Shown: in pieces, positions 52,301 through 63,640 of the stretch | How the letters are laid out: every line of letters starts with the position of its first letter | How positions within the stretch are numbered: the stretch's first letter is position 1 | Source of the DNA: Perognathus longimembris pacificus | Lineage: Eukaryota > Chordata > Mammalia > Rodentia > Heteromyidae | Assembly (NCBI RefSeq): GCF_023159225.1 | Contig: NC_063169.1 | Span: forward strand, 55,267,934 to 55,331,933 | Direction of reading: 5' to 3' | Length of the DNA: 64,000 nt | Position numbers and translations under genes: made by a program | The notes under the pieces: model-generated | Told to the model about the DNA's origin: nothing | The model's input: the letters and a program-made list of their open reading frames with translations, nothing else | Databases searched by the model: none

Positions 52301-54004
52301 CTCTGCTGAACATTTCTGATCTATTCTTTCATAACTACAGAAAAGTTCACTAAGATGTAGGAGTCTATTGCAGCAGTTTGGCAAAGAAGTTATCACTGCT
52401 GGGATAAGGGGAACAATAAGAGAAGAATGATTAGCTGAGAATGATTCAAGGAAGAATCTCAAGAACTCTGTAGGCTGGATTCAAGGAAAACAGGAATCAA
52501 AACTGACCCTGAACAACATACAGTGAAGACACTTAGGATGCTAAAGGTTATTTGTTTTTTCACTGCTTTTTGTACCTCATTTATTTTTTAAATTATCTTT
52601 AAGTAGTTGTACAAAGGAGCTGCCATTTAACAAAGTGGTTTATAAATACAATTTAACTTGATAAATGTCACCCTTTTAGCACCAGGATGAACACAAAGAA
52701 GAGATAACATTCACTCAAATGTTTTCCAGTCTTTATTTGAAATCAGGTGGTGAAACAGAGTAAGTTCTAGGGAAAGGTCTCTTAGATTCGGCCAACAGGA
52801 TAAAAGTAAACTTTGAATAATATCCTTTAAGGGTGAGAGACAGGGGAGAGGGAAGGGGAGCGGTACACAACAGTTAGATTACTAGTGCCTGGTACTTCTG
52901 CAGTGTTGCAGGGTTCAAGATAGGCCAGAAGAAATCTGGGTCATTTGTTATTCAGTAGTAAAAGGAAACAGAGAAATAGGAAAGCAGATGGAAGTGCAGG
53001 GTCAAATGAGTAACGTCGGAAACAAAAAGGAACACTATGTTGAAAATAACCAGGACACAATACAATTAGTAACTATGACAATTCTGTTTTTGCCATTTGT
53101 TAGATGTAAGTGAGAAATACTTGGTACAGATTCATCCCAGAATCAAGTCCTATGTGATTGGGGGGAAAAGACTTCTCTCTCTTGAAGTTCAAAATTGGTT
53201 ACTAAACAGAAAATCTAACCATAAAGCCCCTTCCTCCAGCCATTATACCATTAGCTTTCTAAAAGCAGGCAGAATGCACAATGGATCTCAAATTTCAAAG
53301 ACTTAACGATTAAAGTTTTTGTTAGTCCTGTGAGACTCCGGTGAAAGTAGTAAGTCTGTATTTGCTGGTCCACAACTCCCTGGGCTGGGCTGTAACAATC
53401 ATGTGACCGCACTCTCACCTCTAACGTGGTTTTTACCCCCTGATTTTTTCCCTCACTGGAAGCCATGTACTCTGAGCTCTACATAAGTTGTACTTACATT
53501 TTATGAATCAAAGTTTATGCTATGAGGCGAAGATATTCAGATTCACCCACAGTTTATTTTTTTAATTGCCAAAATTTTCTAGTTTTGTTTTTCTTAAAAT
53601 GTCTTACTCTGCTATTGAAAAAAAAATTCTGGAAGAGAGGAGGAAGAACTGGTAATGTCTGTCAGCAAGTTCAGAGAATGCAGGGCTATTTGTTCTTGTT
53701 CCTACTGCCTCTTTCTCTCCTCATGCTTAGAATGCTGATTGGGGTGGGGGAAGAGCCTATGGTGCCCGGCTGTGGGACATCTAAGGCTGCAAAGTTGAAC
53801 ACATCCACATCCACTTTTTCTTTTCCTGGGTAAGGAACCCAGAATTACCTGAACTCACCAATCATCCCAGTCATGTCCGTGGATACGCATCAACAGTCAG
53901 GCTAAGCAACTGGCTTTCCCCCAAAAGTTAATGTTTCTTAAATACCTACTTTGCATTTGCTTCTCTTGACATCATGAGGTCACGTAAGATATCTCAATTT
54001 TAGA

Positions 54005-54145
54005 GCCAGGTGCTGTGACACAGGTCTAGAATTCCAACAATGGGGAGGCTGAGGCAGGAGGATCATGAGCTAAGACAGTTTAGTCCAAAGAATGAGTTCC
54101 TGGACTACAAATCAAGATCCTGTCTCACAAATCAAAACAAAATAA
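54005..54145 (+). mobile_element. B1 SINE
   Basis: GCCAGGTGCTGTGACACAGG, GGAGGCTGAGGCAGGAGGAT and AAGATCCTGTCTCACAAATC. Confidence 0.85.
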
Positions 54146-54284
54146 TCTGAATTTTTATTCACTGTCTGTTTCCAATATTACTGGGATGTAAATATATTGG
54201 AGAAGCAGCTGAGCATAAACAGCATCATATATTAATATAACAAAAATCTACAATTTAAACCAAGTACAAAAGAATGAGTAGATG

Positions 54285-54532
54285 TAGGCATCAGAATTTC
54301 ACACCTGTAATCCTAGCTACTCAGGAGGTGGAATGAAGATCACAGCTTGAAGCTAGTCTGTGAGGACAAATCCACGAGACTCTCAATTCCAGTTAACTAC
54401 CGAAAAGCCAGAACTAGAGCTCTGGCTCAAGTGATAGTGCTCTAGCCTTGAGAAAATAAAAAACAAATGAAGCTCAGGGGCAGTGCCTAGGCTTTCCAAC
54501 TTCAAGCCCTGGGACAAGCACATACATACAAA
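54285..54532 (+). mobile_element. 7SL-like + right-arm SINE
   Basis: CACACCTGTAATCCTAGCTA to a GGACAAGCACATACATACAA tail. Confidence 0.88.
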
Positions 54533-54567
54533 GTAAGACTGAGTAAGAGGCCAAACTCTCAGAGTGA

Positions 54568-54825
54568 ACAGGCCACCAGTGGCTCACGCCTATAATCCTA
54601 GCTACTCAGGAGGCCAAGACAGATGTGAAGACCGAGGTTCAAAGCTAGCCCTGAGACTCTTATCTCCAATTAACCACCAGGAAACTGGAAGTGGCACTGT
54701 GGCTCAAGCAGTACAACACTAGTCTTCAGCTGAAGAGCTCAGGGACAGAACCCAGGCCCATAGTTTAAGCCCCACCATGACTGACCAAAAAATAAAAAAT
54801 AAAAAATAAATAAATAAAAGTCTCA
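54568..54825 (+). mobile_element. 7SL-like + right-arm SINE
   Basis: ACAGGCCACCAGTGGCTCAC to an AAATA-repeat tail. Confidence 0.9.
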
Positions 54826-54890
54826 GAGAGGGCAGTTGTATAAAACAGATTTCCAAAGCCTATCAGACAAACTTTTTTAAAAGTTGGGAG

Positions 54891-55105
54891 AAGCTGGGTG
54901 CCAGTGGCTCATAGTAGCTGTAATCCCAGCTACTCAGGAGGCTCAGATCTGAGGATCAAGTTTTGAAGCCAGCCTAGGTAGGAAAATCTGTGAGCTGTGG
55001 CTCAAGTGGAAGAGCACTAGCCTTGAGCACAAAAGCTCAGAGACAGAGAACTCAGGTCTTAAGTTCAAGCCACAGCACCAACACACATACACACAAAAAA
55101 AATAG
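54891..55105 (+). mobile_element. 7SL-like + right-arm SINE
   Basis: AGCTGGGTGCCAGTGGCTCA to an ACACA/A tail; the arm junction is shortened. Confidence 0.9.
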
Positions 55106-55414
55106 GGTAAAATAGATGAGTAAAGCAAAAGGATGAAAAAGAACTGATAAAGAACAAGTAAGCTGTGTGCAACAAAGAACACAGATCTTTCTGGGTTAGA
55201 ACACAAAGTCCATGTTAGGAGAAAAATCAGAACCAAGACTGAGATGTGGGGGTGTATTGGTAGGAGCTTTTAAGGCTGGACAGGCATGATTACTCAACAG
55301 TTGACAAGTTCTGCCTTTCACTTAATGAAAATGCTATGATTTCCCTTTGCAAAAGTTAACTAAATTATGGGGAACTACCGACCTGTTTCCTTATCTATGT
55401 TACTTGTCATAAAC

Positions 55415-55480
55415 GTACACATGCCCATCATTTCAGCTACTCAAGAGGCTAGGATCTGAGGATAGTGACTCCAAGTTAGC
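55415..55480 (+). mobile_element. 7SL-like SINE fragment
   Basis: CAGCTACTCAAGAGGCTAGG with GATCTGAGGATAGTGA; left arm only. Confidence 0.65.
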
Positions 55481-56344
55481 AGAGACTGGAGGTCCCTAAA
55501 TATTTCACTCTAGATGGTTTCTCTTCCTTTAACCTTAGGCAACTACTGAACCTACTCTCTCTACAGATTTGCCTTTGCCAAACATTTCCTATGAATGCAC
55601 CATACCAGGCATTATTCTGTCTCTGGCCTCTCTCACCAGAGACATTCACCCCTGACTGTAGCATTTATCCATCATTTGCTACATTATATTGCAGTTACTC
55701 CAATCTATGGATGCACCATGTTTTATTTACCCAGTCATTCATGCTGGGCATATGGATTGTTTTCCAGTTCTTATTATTATGAATAATGCCAATGGACATA
55801 TCTACAAAAAAAAACTTTGTACATGTATTTTCATTTCTCTTGGGTAGATTTCAAAGGGTGGCTCTGTTGTTTCCTAGGTAATTTAGGTTCAACTTTTTAA
55901 TAAATGGCCGAAGAGTTTTTCCAAAATGATATGCTATTTACACTCCCAAGTATGATGTATAAGAACTTCAGTTTCTCTACAATACCAAGACTAGGTATTA
56001 TCAGACTTTTTTGTTGTAGCCACTGCAGTGGTTTAATTTGTATTTTCCTAATGACTAATGATATGGAACTTCTTTTCCTATTCTTATTAGTCATCCATAT
56101 TAGCTTCTTTGATGAAAAATATCTATTCTACCCATTTTAATTGTTTTGTTCCTTTAAAATTAGAGTAAAATTTCTTTACATAATCTAGATTAATTGACTT
56201 TATCAGGTTTATAAAAGGTAAAATCTCCCCCAGTCTATGTCTTTTACTTCTTTCAGTTCACTGAAGGAGTTATACGAAGTTATACTAGTCCATGTAAAAG
56301 CAGACCCCAATTGGTCACATTATACAACCTGTGAGGTAACATCT

Positions 56345-56676
56345 ACAAAACCAGCTGATTGTTTCTAGCCAGTCTGGTCTCTTGTCAAGAACAGTCCTTG
56401 TGCTGGTTACCTGTAGCTGAATTATGTTTCCACATTCTGGATGCCTAACTATAGCACCAACAACAGTGCAGAGAAATTTCTGCTTAAACATCTTCACTAT
56501 TTTCTTTTTATTTATCATAATCATTAGTGTTCCCTTGGACAGTAGTAGAATGGGTTTCCTTGTCATTTCTCTGTGGCTTTCTTACACAGATATAACCTTT
56601 AGTGCCAGCAGGAAGCAGTTCACCACCCTTACTTGCATCAGCAAAGTGGCTAAAAGAGGTTCTCAATCCTGGACAT
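56345..56676 (-). pseudogene. EIF1: EIF1 (SUI1) processed pseudogene
   Basis: Minus-strand translation resembles eIF1, the small translation-initiation factor that monitors start-codon choice, in two frames. One frame (56508-56657) gives FADASKGGELLPAGTKGYI and then a TTVQG...NDYDK tract; the other (about 56345-56525) gives KKKIVKMFKQKF, then HPECGNIIQLQ. The ATG-like start aligns at 56674-56676 but is followed by a stop about eight codons on and a frame change. A 4-base insertion with TAA after the DYDK block shifts the frame again, and the C-terminal part is garbled. No introns, so retrocopied. It sits inside an old L1 relic and cannot be functional. EIF1B as parent is not excluded. Confidence 0.88.
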
Positions 56677-56774
56677 AGTACATGATTCCTTTTGTGAGTG
56701 GATATGGCCTGCAGAAGGTGGGAGAAGGTGGCACAAAGCACTAGGAAGCAAGATCAGGGCTAGCGAGAAACGGT

Positions 56775-57060
56775 GGAGTTCTTGATGGTAGCTCAGTGCC
56801 TGGAGCACTCTTTTTACTGACTAGGGCTTCTGCCTTTTTACTTGGTGGTGATATTGTGGTTTAATTGTAGGGCCTTGGGCTTGCTACAGATACTCTACCC
56901 CAGGAGCTACATCTCCAGACTTGTTTACTTCACTTATTTTTCAGGTTGGGTCATGTCCTTTTTTGCCTAGGATACAGATGAGTGAGATCTTCCTACTTAG
57001 GCTTCCAAAGTAGCTGTGATTAGATGTGTTGCCATATCTGGTGCATTTGTTTATACAGGG
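56775..57060 (-). mobile_element. Old SINE in the L1 relic
   Basis: GGGCCTTGGGCTTGCTACAG, GAGCTACATCTCCAGACTTG and GCTTCCAAAGTAGCTGTGAT are reverse SINE wording; B1/ID-type, worn. Confidence 0.55.
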
Positions 57061-57849
57061 TCTTTTTTTGTTTTTTAAACCCTACAGGAATTGAACTGCC
57101 TCTCACAGTCAGGATTGCAGGCATTAGACCCTACATTAAGTGTTACCAATTTTTTTTTAAATAGCAAACCCAATGTATCAGTTTTTATTCTTTTATGTTT
57201 CATATGCTTTTGTTATCAAATCTAAGATTTCAGTTGAACACAAAGTCACAAACGTTTTCTCCTATGTTACCATCTAAAAATTTTAGTTTTAGCTATCCAT
57301 GGTTTATTTTCAGATATTATAGCATGTAGTATGAGGTATATATATGTCTAAGCACATTTTAAAAATATATGTAGAGATATCTAATTGTCCTAGATCATTT
57401 GTTGAGAAAACCCTTTTCACAGTAAGCTGTTCTGACACATTTTCAAGAAGAAATTGATGGTAAGTGTAAGACATATTTCTGGATTCCCAATTCTGTTCTA
57501 CTGACCTCTGTGTTTAAACTTGGGTGAATCACACTGTTTTGATTAGTTTTAGGGTTATAGTTAGTTTTTAAATTGGGTATAATAGATCTTCTATTTTGTC
57601 CTTGCATTTTCTAATAAATTTTTGAATTAGCTTGGTAATTTGTACAAAAAGCCTACTGGGATTTTGACAGGAATATTTTTAAATCTGTAGGTGAACCAGC
57701 ACAGAACTACTTATTAGTATGCATTCTGCCTATCTAAATACACAAATTATTCTCCATTTAATTAAATCTTTAGTTCTTCTCCTCCATTTTGTACTTTAAG
57801 GGGAAAAGAACCTTAAAAACCTTAGTGCTTCTTCTTATTAAATTTCTTT

Positions 57850-58052
57850 TCTTTTTTTTTTTTTTTGCCAGGCTTGAACTCAGGGCCTGAGCACTGTCCC
57901 TGGCTTCTTTTTTGCTCAAGGCCAGCAGTCTATCACTTGAGCCACAGCAACACTTCCAGCTTTTTCTATATATCTAGTGCTGAGGAATCAAACCTAGGGC
58001 TTCATCTATACGAAGCAAACACTCTACCCACTAGGCCATATTACCAGCGCCT
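57850..58052 (-). mobile_element. ID-like dimeric SINE
   Basis: Reverse copy with T(14) tail side, GGCTTGAACTCAGGGCCTGA to ATATTACCAGCGCC; interrupts the old L1. Confidence 0.92.
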
Positions 58053-58376
58053 TTAAATCTTTTTGATGCCATTATGAATGTATTTTTATATCAAATGCAG
58101 ATTTCCTATTGCTAATATTAATCCTGCTTTTGTTTGTAGAAAAAAATAAAAGCCACCCTACTTTTCCCCCATTAAATCTATACATCTATTCTTCTGTGAA
58201 TCCAAGTTCTTTTGAATTCCCTTCTGTTAATGTGAATGAAGTGTTTCCCTTCCTATTAATTAAATGCTGTCATAACCCTGACCATCTACTTCCTTAAAGA
58301 TTTCTCTTCTTCCTTTTCTTATGTATCCTAACAACTAAAATATAACATCATTTCTTATATTGAAAAATAAAAGGCA

Positions 58377-58602
58377 GCTGGACACTGGTGGCTGATACCT
58401 TAATCCTAGCTACTCAGGAGGCCAACATCTGAAAACTGTGGTTCAAAGCCAGCCTGAGCAGTAAGTCCTCGAGGCCGTTATCTCCAATTAACCATAAAAA
58501 GCCAGAAGTGGAGCTGTGGCTCAAATGGTAGAGCACTAGCCTTGAGGAAAAAAAAAAAAGATCAGGGACAGCACTCAGGCCCTGAGTTCAAGCCCCAGAA
58601 CC
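58377..58602 (+). mobile_element. 7SL-like + right-arm SINE
   Basis: AGCTGGACACTGGTGGCTGA to CAAGCCCCAGAACCAACA, then a CA microsatellite. Confidence 0.92.

Positions 58603-58657
<55 letters not shown>
58603..58657. repeat. (CA)n microsatellite
   Basis: About 27 uninterrupted CA units grown from the SINE tail; likely length-polymorphic. Confidence 0.97.
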
Positions 58658-58659
<2 letters not shown>

Positions 58660-58721
58660 CTTTTATATTGTCATCTATCTCTAGCTTCTAGTCTATAATC
58701 ATTCCATTTCCTGGGTAAGCT

Positions 58722-58931
58722 TCTTTTTTTTTTTTTTTGGCCAGTCCTGGGGCTTGGACTCAGGGCCTGAGCACTGTCCCTGGCTTCTTTTTGCTCAAGG
58801 CTAGCACTCTGCCACTTGAGCCACAGCGCCACTTCTGGCCATTTTCTGTATATGTGGTGCTGGGGAATTGAACCCAGGGCCTCATGTATACAAGGCAAGC
58901 ACTCTTGCCACTAGGCCATATCCCCAGCCCC
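58722..58931 (-). mobile_element. ID-like dimeric SINE, young
   Basis: Near-consensus reverse copy with a perfect target-site duplication CCTGGGTAAGCTTCTT (58710-58725 and 58931-58946). Confidence 0.96.
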
Positions 58932-59149
58932 CTGGGTAAGCTTCTTATCCCTCAAGTTACTCAAATTTGGCATCCATATCCACGAATTCATGAACCTACC
59001 TTACTACAGTTACCAGTTTCCAGGTTACCAAATCCAATGGCCACATTTCTTTCTACACACATTTCTGTCTCTCAGCCAAATTCAACAGTTGATCACTACC
59101 TCTTTGAAATACTTCAATTACTTGGCATCTATAATATGATAAGCTTTAT

Positions 59150-59184
59150 TTTATATATATATATATATACATACACATATATAT
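59150..59184. repeat. (TA)n/(CA) microsatellite
   Basis: TATATATATATATATATACA then more TA units. Confidence 0.93.
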
Positions 59185-60161
59185 AATCCCCACCTCCCTC
59201 CAACCATTCCTATCCCTAAGCTGCCCTCATAGAAGCCTCTCAGTTCCTCAGCTTAGCAATGCTCAGTACTCCCCAGAGCTACATTTCTTTATCTTTTCTT
59301 TTTTACTGTCTTTTCTTCATCAACTATTCTTAATTTCAAAACTGTCAGACATCCTCAAGCCAAATACCTCACTACTTGTACTTCTTCCAAGATGAAGGTC
59401 TACTTGACCTCAAGTATGACCACTCTTCTCTATCTTGCTGCCACCTCAACTAACCTAAGCCACTGATGCCTCTGTGTAGACTACCACAGATCCACTGACC
59501 AATGTTTCTACTTGCCTCCATATTCTGTTTACACAAAAATTAGGGTGAGCTTTAAAAATAGACTGCCCTAGCTTTTCATTTCCTTAAACTCTTAAGCTTT
59601 TAACAGTTTCAGTCCCTTCACTATAGTTCTCTCAGAAACAAACATCTCATTCTCCTAGGTTCCCATTCTCTCCCTTTCATACCTCCATCTCTGAGGCCTT
59701 CCCCTGAAATTCAAGTCTCCATCATCTCCTTGTCCAATTATTACTGCACACGGTACTCTTCTTTATTAAGGTTTCCACAAGTTATAATCCATTCTGACAG
59801 AAAAGACAACTGACCTTTTATGATTGTATATATAACTTCCATATAAATAGCAGCCACAAAAAAGTGGTATAGAAAACTGATTTAGAAAGATCTATCTTCA
59901 GAATTTCGTAGTTCACTTGTTTCTTAAGATTTTCTTAATGTAGAGATCCATGAAGTGAGCTTGATGAGGCTAGGGGAAGGCTGACGAGCTCAAATTATGT
60001 TAAAAAAAATTCTGTTTTCTAACAGATGTCTACTTTGTACACAAGGATTTCAAATAAATGAACAACCCCAAAGACACCCTGTTAAATAGTAGCATTGTTA
60101 TTTAGTAAAACAGACCTCAAAATCAACATCTGGCTAGTTGCTGAAACAAAACAGAAAAGAG

Positions 60162-60374
60162 GGGCTGGGGATATAGCCTAGTGGCAAGAGTGCCTGCCTC
60201 GGATACACGAGGCCCTAGGTTCAATTCCCCAGAACCACATATACAGAAAACGGCCAGAATCGGCGCTGTGGCTCAAGTGGCAGAGTGCTAGCCTTGAGCA
60301 AAAAGAAGCCAGGGACAGTGCTCAGGCCCTGAGTCCAAGGCCCAGGACTGGCCAAAAAAAAAAAAAAAAAAAAA
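60162..60374 (+). mobile_element. ID-like dimeric SINE, young
   Basis: GGGGCTGGGGATATAGCCTA to an A(22) tail; flanks AAAACAGAAAAGAG on both sides are the target-site duplication. Confidence 0.95.
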
Positions 60375-60479
60375 ACAGAAAAGAGAAATCCAGTACTACA
60401 ATTTGTCAAATCTCAATAAAACATGGCATATGGTTTAACTTCCATCAGATGAAGTTCTTATATAGAAGTAAAGGGGTAA

Positions 60480-60725
60480 ATGGGTGCTGGTGGTTCATGT
60501 CTGTAATTCTAGCTACTCCAACGACTGAGATCTGAGGACCATAGTGTGAAGCCAGTCCCTGCAGGAAAATTCATACTCTTACTCTAATTAACTACCAAAA
60601 AGCCAGAAATAGCACTGTGGCCTAAGTGGCAGAGCACTAGCCTTGAGCAGAAAAGCTCAAGGATTGCACGCAATAAAGCCCTGGCTTTAAGCCCCGGACC
60701 AGCACGTGCACACACACAAAATAAA
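60480..60725 (+). mobile_element. 7SL-like + right-arm SINE
   Basis: TGGGTGCTGGTGGTTCATGT to CACACACAAAATAAAAATAA tail. Confidence 0.9.
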
Positions 60726-61184
60726 AATAAAAACAGAGGGGGAAGAACTGAAGGGAGCTGCACCTATTAGACAAAAAGAAAATAAAACCCACATGAAAGA
60801 AAACATAAAAAAGGCCAAGGTTTATCACCCATTTTTAATTCTTACTGGCCTTAAAGAACTTGATCAGTTTCCTCTTATACTAGGTATTGTAGCATTATGG
60901 GGCTTCGATTTTCCTCTTTAAAACCCTCAACGAATGTAAAGAAACCAACTCAAATGTTAAAATAGTAAGCAACTAATCACAAGTCTGTATGCTCCTTTCT
61001 CAGGTGTATGGCTGGGTAGAGTAGCCACCCTAAACTAAGACAAATATTTAAGTCAGAAATCCTGACAATCCAATCCAGTAACTTCTTGCGCTAAGAACTA
61101 AATACAAGACATTAAAGTGATCTGCTTATGGCCAAAGACCTACCTAAAGTCAGGACATACATTTGACTTTCCTCATACCAACTT

Positions 61185-61464
61185 TTTTTTTAAATTAAAT
61201 TTTATTGACAAGTTGTTGCACAATGGGAGTACAGTTACATAATAAGGTAGTGAGTACATTTGTTGTGATGTCTTACACCCTCATTTTTCTTTCCCTTCCC
61301 TAGATCAGGTAGGCATATATACAATATCCAGTGTATCAAAATCATATACAGTAACCACGTAGGGTACGTCAAAGGTAATTCACTTAGAACATTAAACGTA
61401 ACGTCAACAACAGAATCCTCCTGTGTTCTTCTCTTGGGAGTTGTTTTTGCTTATCCTCGTCTTA
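61185..61464 (-). mobile_element. 5'-truncated L1 3' end
   Basis: Starts with poly(T) and AAATTAAATTTTATTGACAA, and runs through CTAGATCAGGTAGGCATATA. Flanked by an 11-bp target-site duplication CATACCAACTT (61174-61184 and 61465-61475). Confidence 0.9.
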
Positions 61465-61606
61465 CATACCAACTTCTTTAAACTATTTTATTTTCTAGTC
61501 CTGTCAGAATATTTAGCATAAATTCCCAAAATACTAAAACTAACTCTGAAATACCTTGAAAGGGAGGAAGGGCTCAAACTAGCATGATATAAAACTTGAA
61601 GAAAAA

Positions 61607-61856
61607 GAGAAGGACACTGGAGGATTCTACTGTTGAAGTATCTTTGAAGTTCTATGTGAATTTCCTGTGGCATACTCTACGTGGTTACTGTATATGATTT
61701 TGGTACATTGGATATTGTATATATGCCTACCTGATCTAGGGAAGGGAAAGAAAAATGAGGGTGTAAGACACCACAAGAAATGTATTTACTGCCTTATTAT
61801 GTAACTGTACCCCCTTTGCACACCTTGTCAATAAAATTTAATTTAAAAAAAAGAAA
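61607..61856 (+). mobile_element. 5'-truncated L1 3' end
   Basis: GGAGGATTCTACTGTTGAAG to AATAAAATTTAATTT and an A-rich tail. Flanked by AAAACTTGAAGAAA with trailing GAGA (about 61591-61610 and 61857-61874). Confidence 0.9.
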
Positions 61857-62789
61857 AAAACTTGAAGAAAGAGAAAAGTTAACAGAATATGATGTTAATA
61901 ACCTAAGACATTAACAAGGACTTCTTTCACAAACATGTATTTTTTAACCGTATTCAAGGAAGTGTCTCATTAAGATGAGTTTCTTTTTGGAACTTCTTAC
62001 AATTACTTGAAGAAATTAAAATAATAAGCCTACTATTTCTAGATAACAAACCTAACATTTTTATCAAGCTTATAACGTTTGATGCATGAGGTTTTGCCTT
62101 TCTACTTAAAAGTTATCACTGCTATACTTGACTTGAACAAATGTCCAGAGAAATACAAAAGGGTTTATATTTCATTGCTGTCACTTCTCCCCCATTAAGT
62201 TTATGTGTTATTCAAATATTTTACCAATATACTGCTCTACAGAAATGACCTGAAGATATTCAGCCTCATTAACAGGGTACACTGCTTGTAAACGTCTATG
62301 AAAGAACAGGTAGTACTAGAACCTTTTATCCAGCTATGACACATTGAAAGGCTATAAGAAGTTTTAAGGCATTTCCTAAAATAGAGATCTTTTTAACAAG
62401 TGAAAGCTGCCACACTAAGTAATGTGGTAAATAATTCACTTTCCCTACCTTTAAAATTACTTCTGGAAAAGTTGATTTGTAAGCTATAATAATATTTTTT
62501 CGCTCAGCAAACAGTAAAATTTACCATGATGAAATTCTATGAGCCAGATTTTTCTCCCTTCGTCCTGTTTAGCGGCATGGAGCCTAATTCTACAAGCATT
62601 AAATAATGCCTTCATTTTGTATAGTCATATTGTCTTCAAAAACACATCAACTCAAGATAGGTTTTACTCTGCTATTCCAAACAAAAGGAATTCACAGCAA
62701 GTTCTAAACCTGGGCTACATAGTTAGACTCTGTATCAAAAAGAAAAAAATCCAACAAAAAATATGTAATGAGTATCCTTCATGATGTCT

Positions 62790-63110
62790 ATGCCAGATAT
62801 GCCTACGATTCCAGCTACTCAAGAGGCACAGCTATGATTCCAGCCCAGCCCAGCCCACCTCTCCACACCTCACACCCCCCCCCCAAAAAAAAAAAGTTTG
62901 GGAGCTATCTCAATAGAAAAAGCTGGGCAGGATGACTCCCAATTGTTATCACAACCACTGCAATTAGCATAAATAGAAGGATCTTGGATTAGGCTATTCT
63001 GGGCAAAATGTAAGACCTTATCTCAAAAAACAACTAGAGCAAAAAGGACTAAACAACCAAGTGACTAACTACCAAGCGGGAAGCTCTGAGTTCAAGCCTC
63101 AATACAAAAA
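62790..63110 (+). mobile_element. Worn SINE pieces (7SL/B1-like)
   Basis: ATTCCAGCTACTCAAGAGGC at 62810, a C(10)A(13) run at 62875-62897, then AGCTGGGCAGGATGACTCCC and GAGTTCAAGCCTCAATACAA. Boundaries uncertain. Confidence 0.6.
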
Positions 63111-63247
63111 TAATTCTAGTAACTTAAAAGTGTCAGTGTTTGAAACCAGTATAACAACTGTAAGAATCTACCTCTCTCTGAAGTGGCTGTATTTCAAGAT
63201 GTCATTATGAAATGAACTCTATTATGTCAAAAAGAATGTTCAGTGGA

Positions 63248-63442
63248 GCTGGGAATGTGGCTTAGTGGTAGACACCTAGCATGCATGATGCCCTGGGTTC
63301 AGTTCCACATAAAAATACCACATAAAAAGAAAAAGCCCAAAGTGGCACTGTGGCTCAAGTGGTAGTGGTAGCCTTGAGCAAAAGAAGCCCAGGGACAGTG
63401 CTCTCAGGCCCAGAGTTCAATCTCCAGGACAGAAAAAAATAA
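63248..63442 (+). mobile_element. ID-like dimeric SINE, diverged
   Basis: GAGCTGGGAATGTGGCTTAG head, right arm AGTGGCACTGTGGCTCAAGT, A-rich tail. Confidence 0.9.
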
Positions 63443-63499
63443 TTCCCAAAAGAAAATCCACATGTCCACCTAAAGTCCCAACTCTGCAAAAGAAAAAGA

Positions 63500-63640
63500 A
63501 CAAGTTAATTTAACTTCTCTATCAAGTTCCTGGTTAATAAGAATAATGCCCATTTCACAGGGCTGCTGCAAAGATCAAATGTGGTCTGGTAATGATTCAC
63601 CTGGTAAAAGGAACCTACCAGGCACTCAGTGAACCACCCA
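63500..63640 (+). repeat. MIR relic
   Basis: TTTAACTTCTCTATCAAG, AATGCCCATTTCACAGGGCT and CCAGGCACTCAGTGAA follow the MIR order around the CTGTAAAATGGGGATAATA...GTGCCTGGCAC part. Confidence 0.65.

Larger units (their letters stand above)
55590..58280 (-). mobile_element. Old L1 relic, antisense, with later insertions
   Basis: CCATGTTTTATTTACCCAGTC, GTATTTTCCTAATGACTAAT (55590-56270), then AGATATCTAATTGTCCTAGA, CACACTGTTTTGATTAGTTT and CTACTGGGATTTTGACAGGA (57140-57840) are antisense L1 ORF2 wording in the correct order. The EIF1 pseudogene, a SINE and an ID-like dimer interrupt it. No open frame of L1 survives. Confidence 0.8.

Noticed and set aside
53522..53833. 103-codon plus-strand open frame
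   Set aside because: Low-complexity, Leu/Phe-rich translation of pyrimidine-rich sequence without any known family match.
58603..58657. CRISPR-like or satellite array
   Set aside because: It is a simple CA microsatellite; there are no spaced repeats anywhere in the window.
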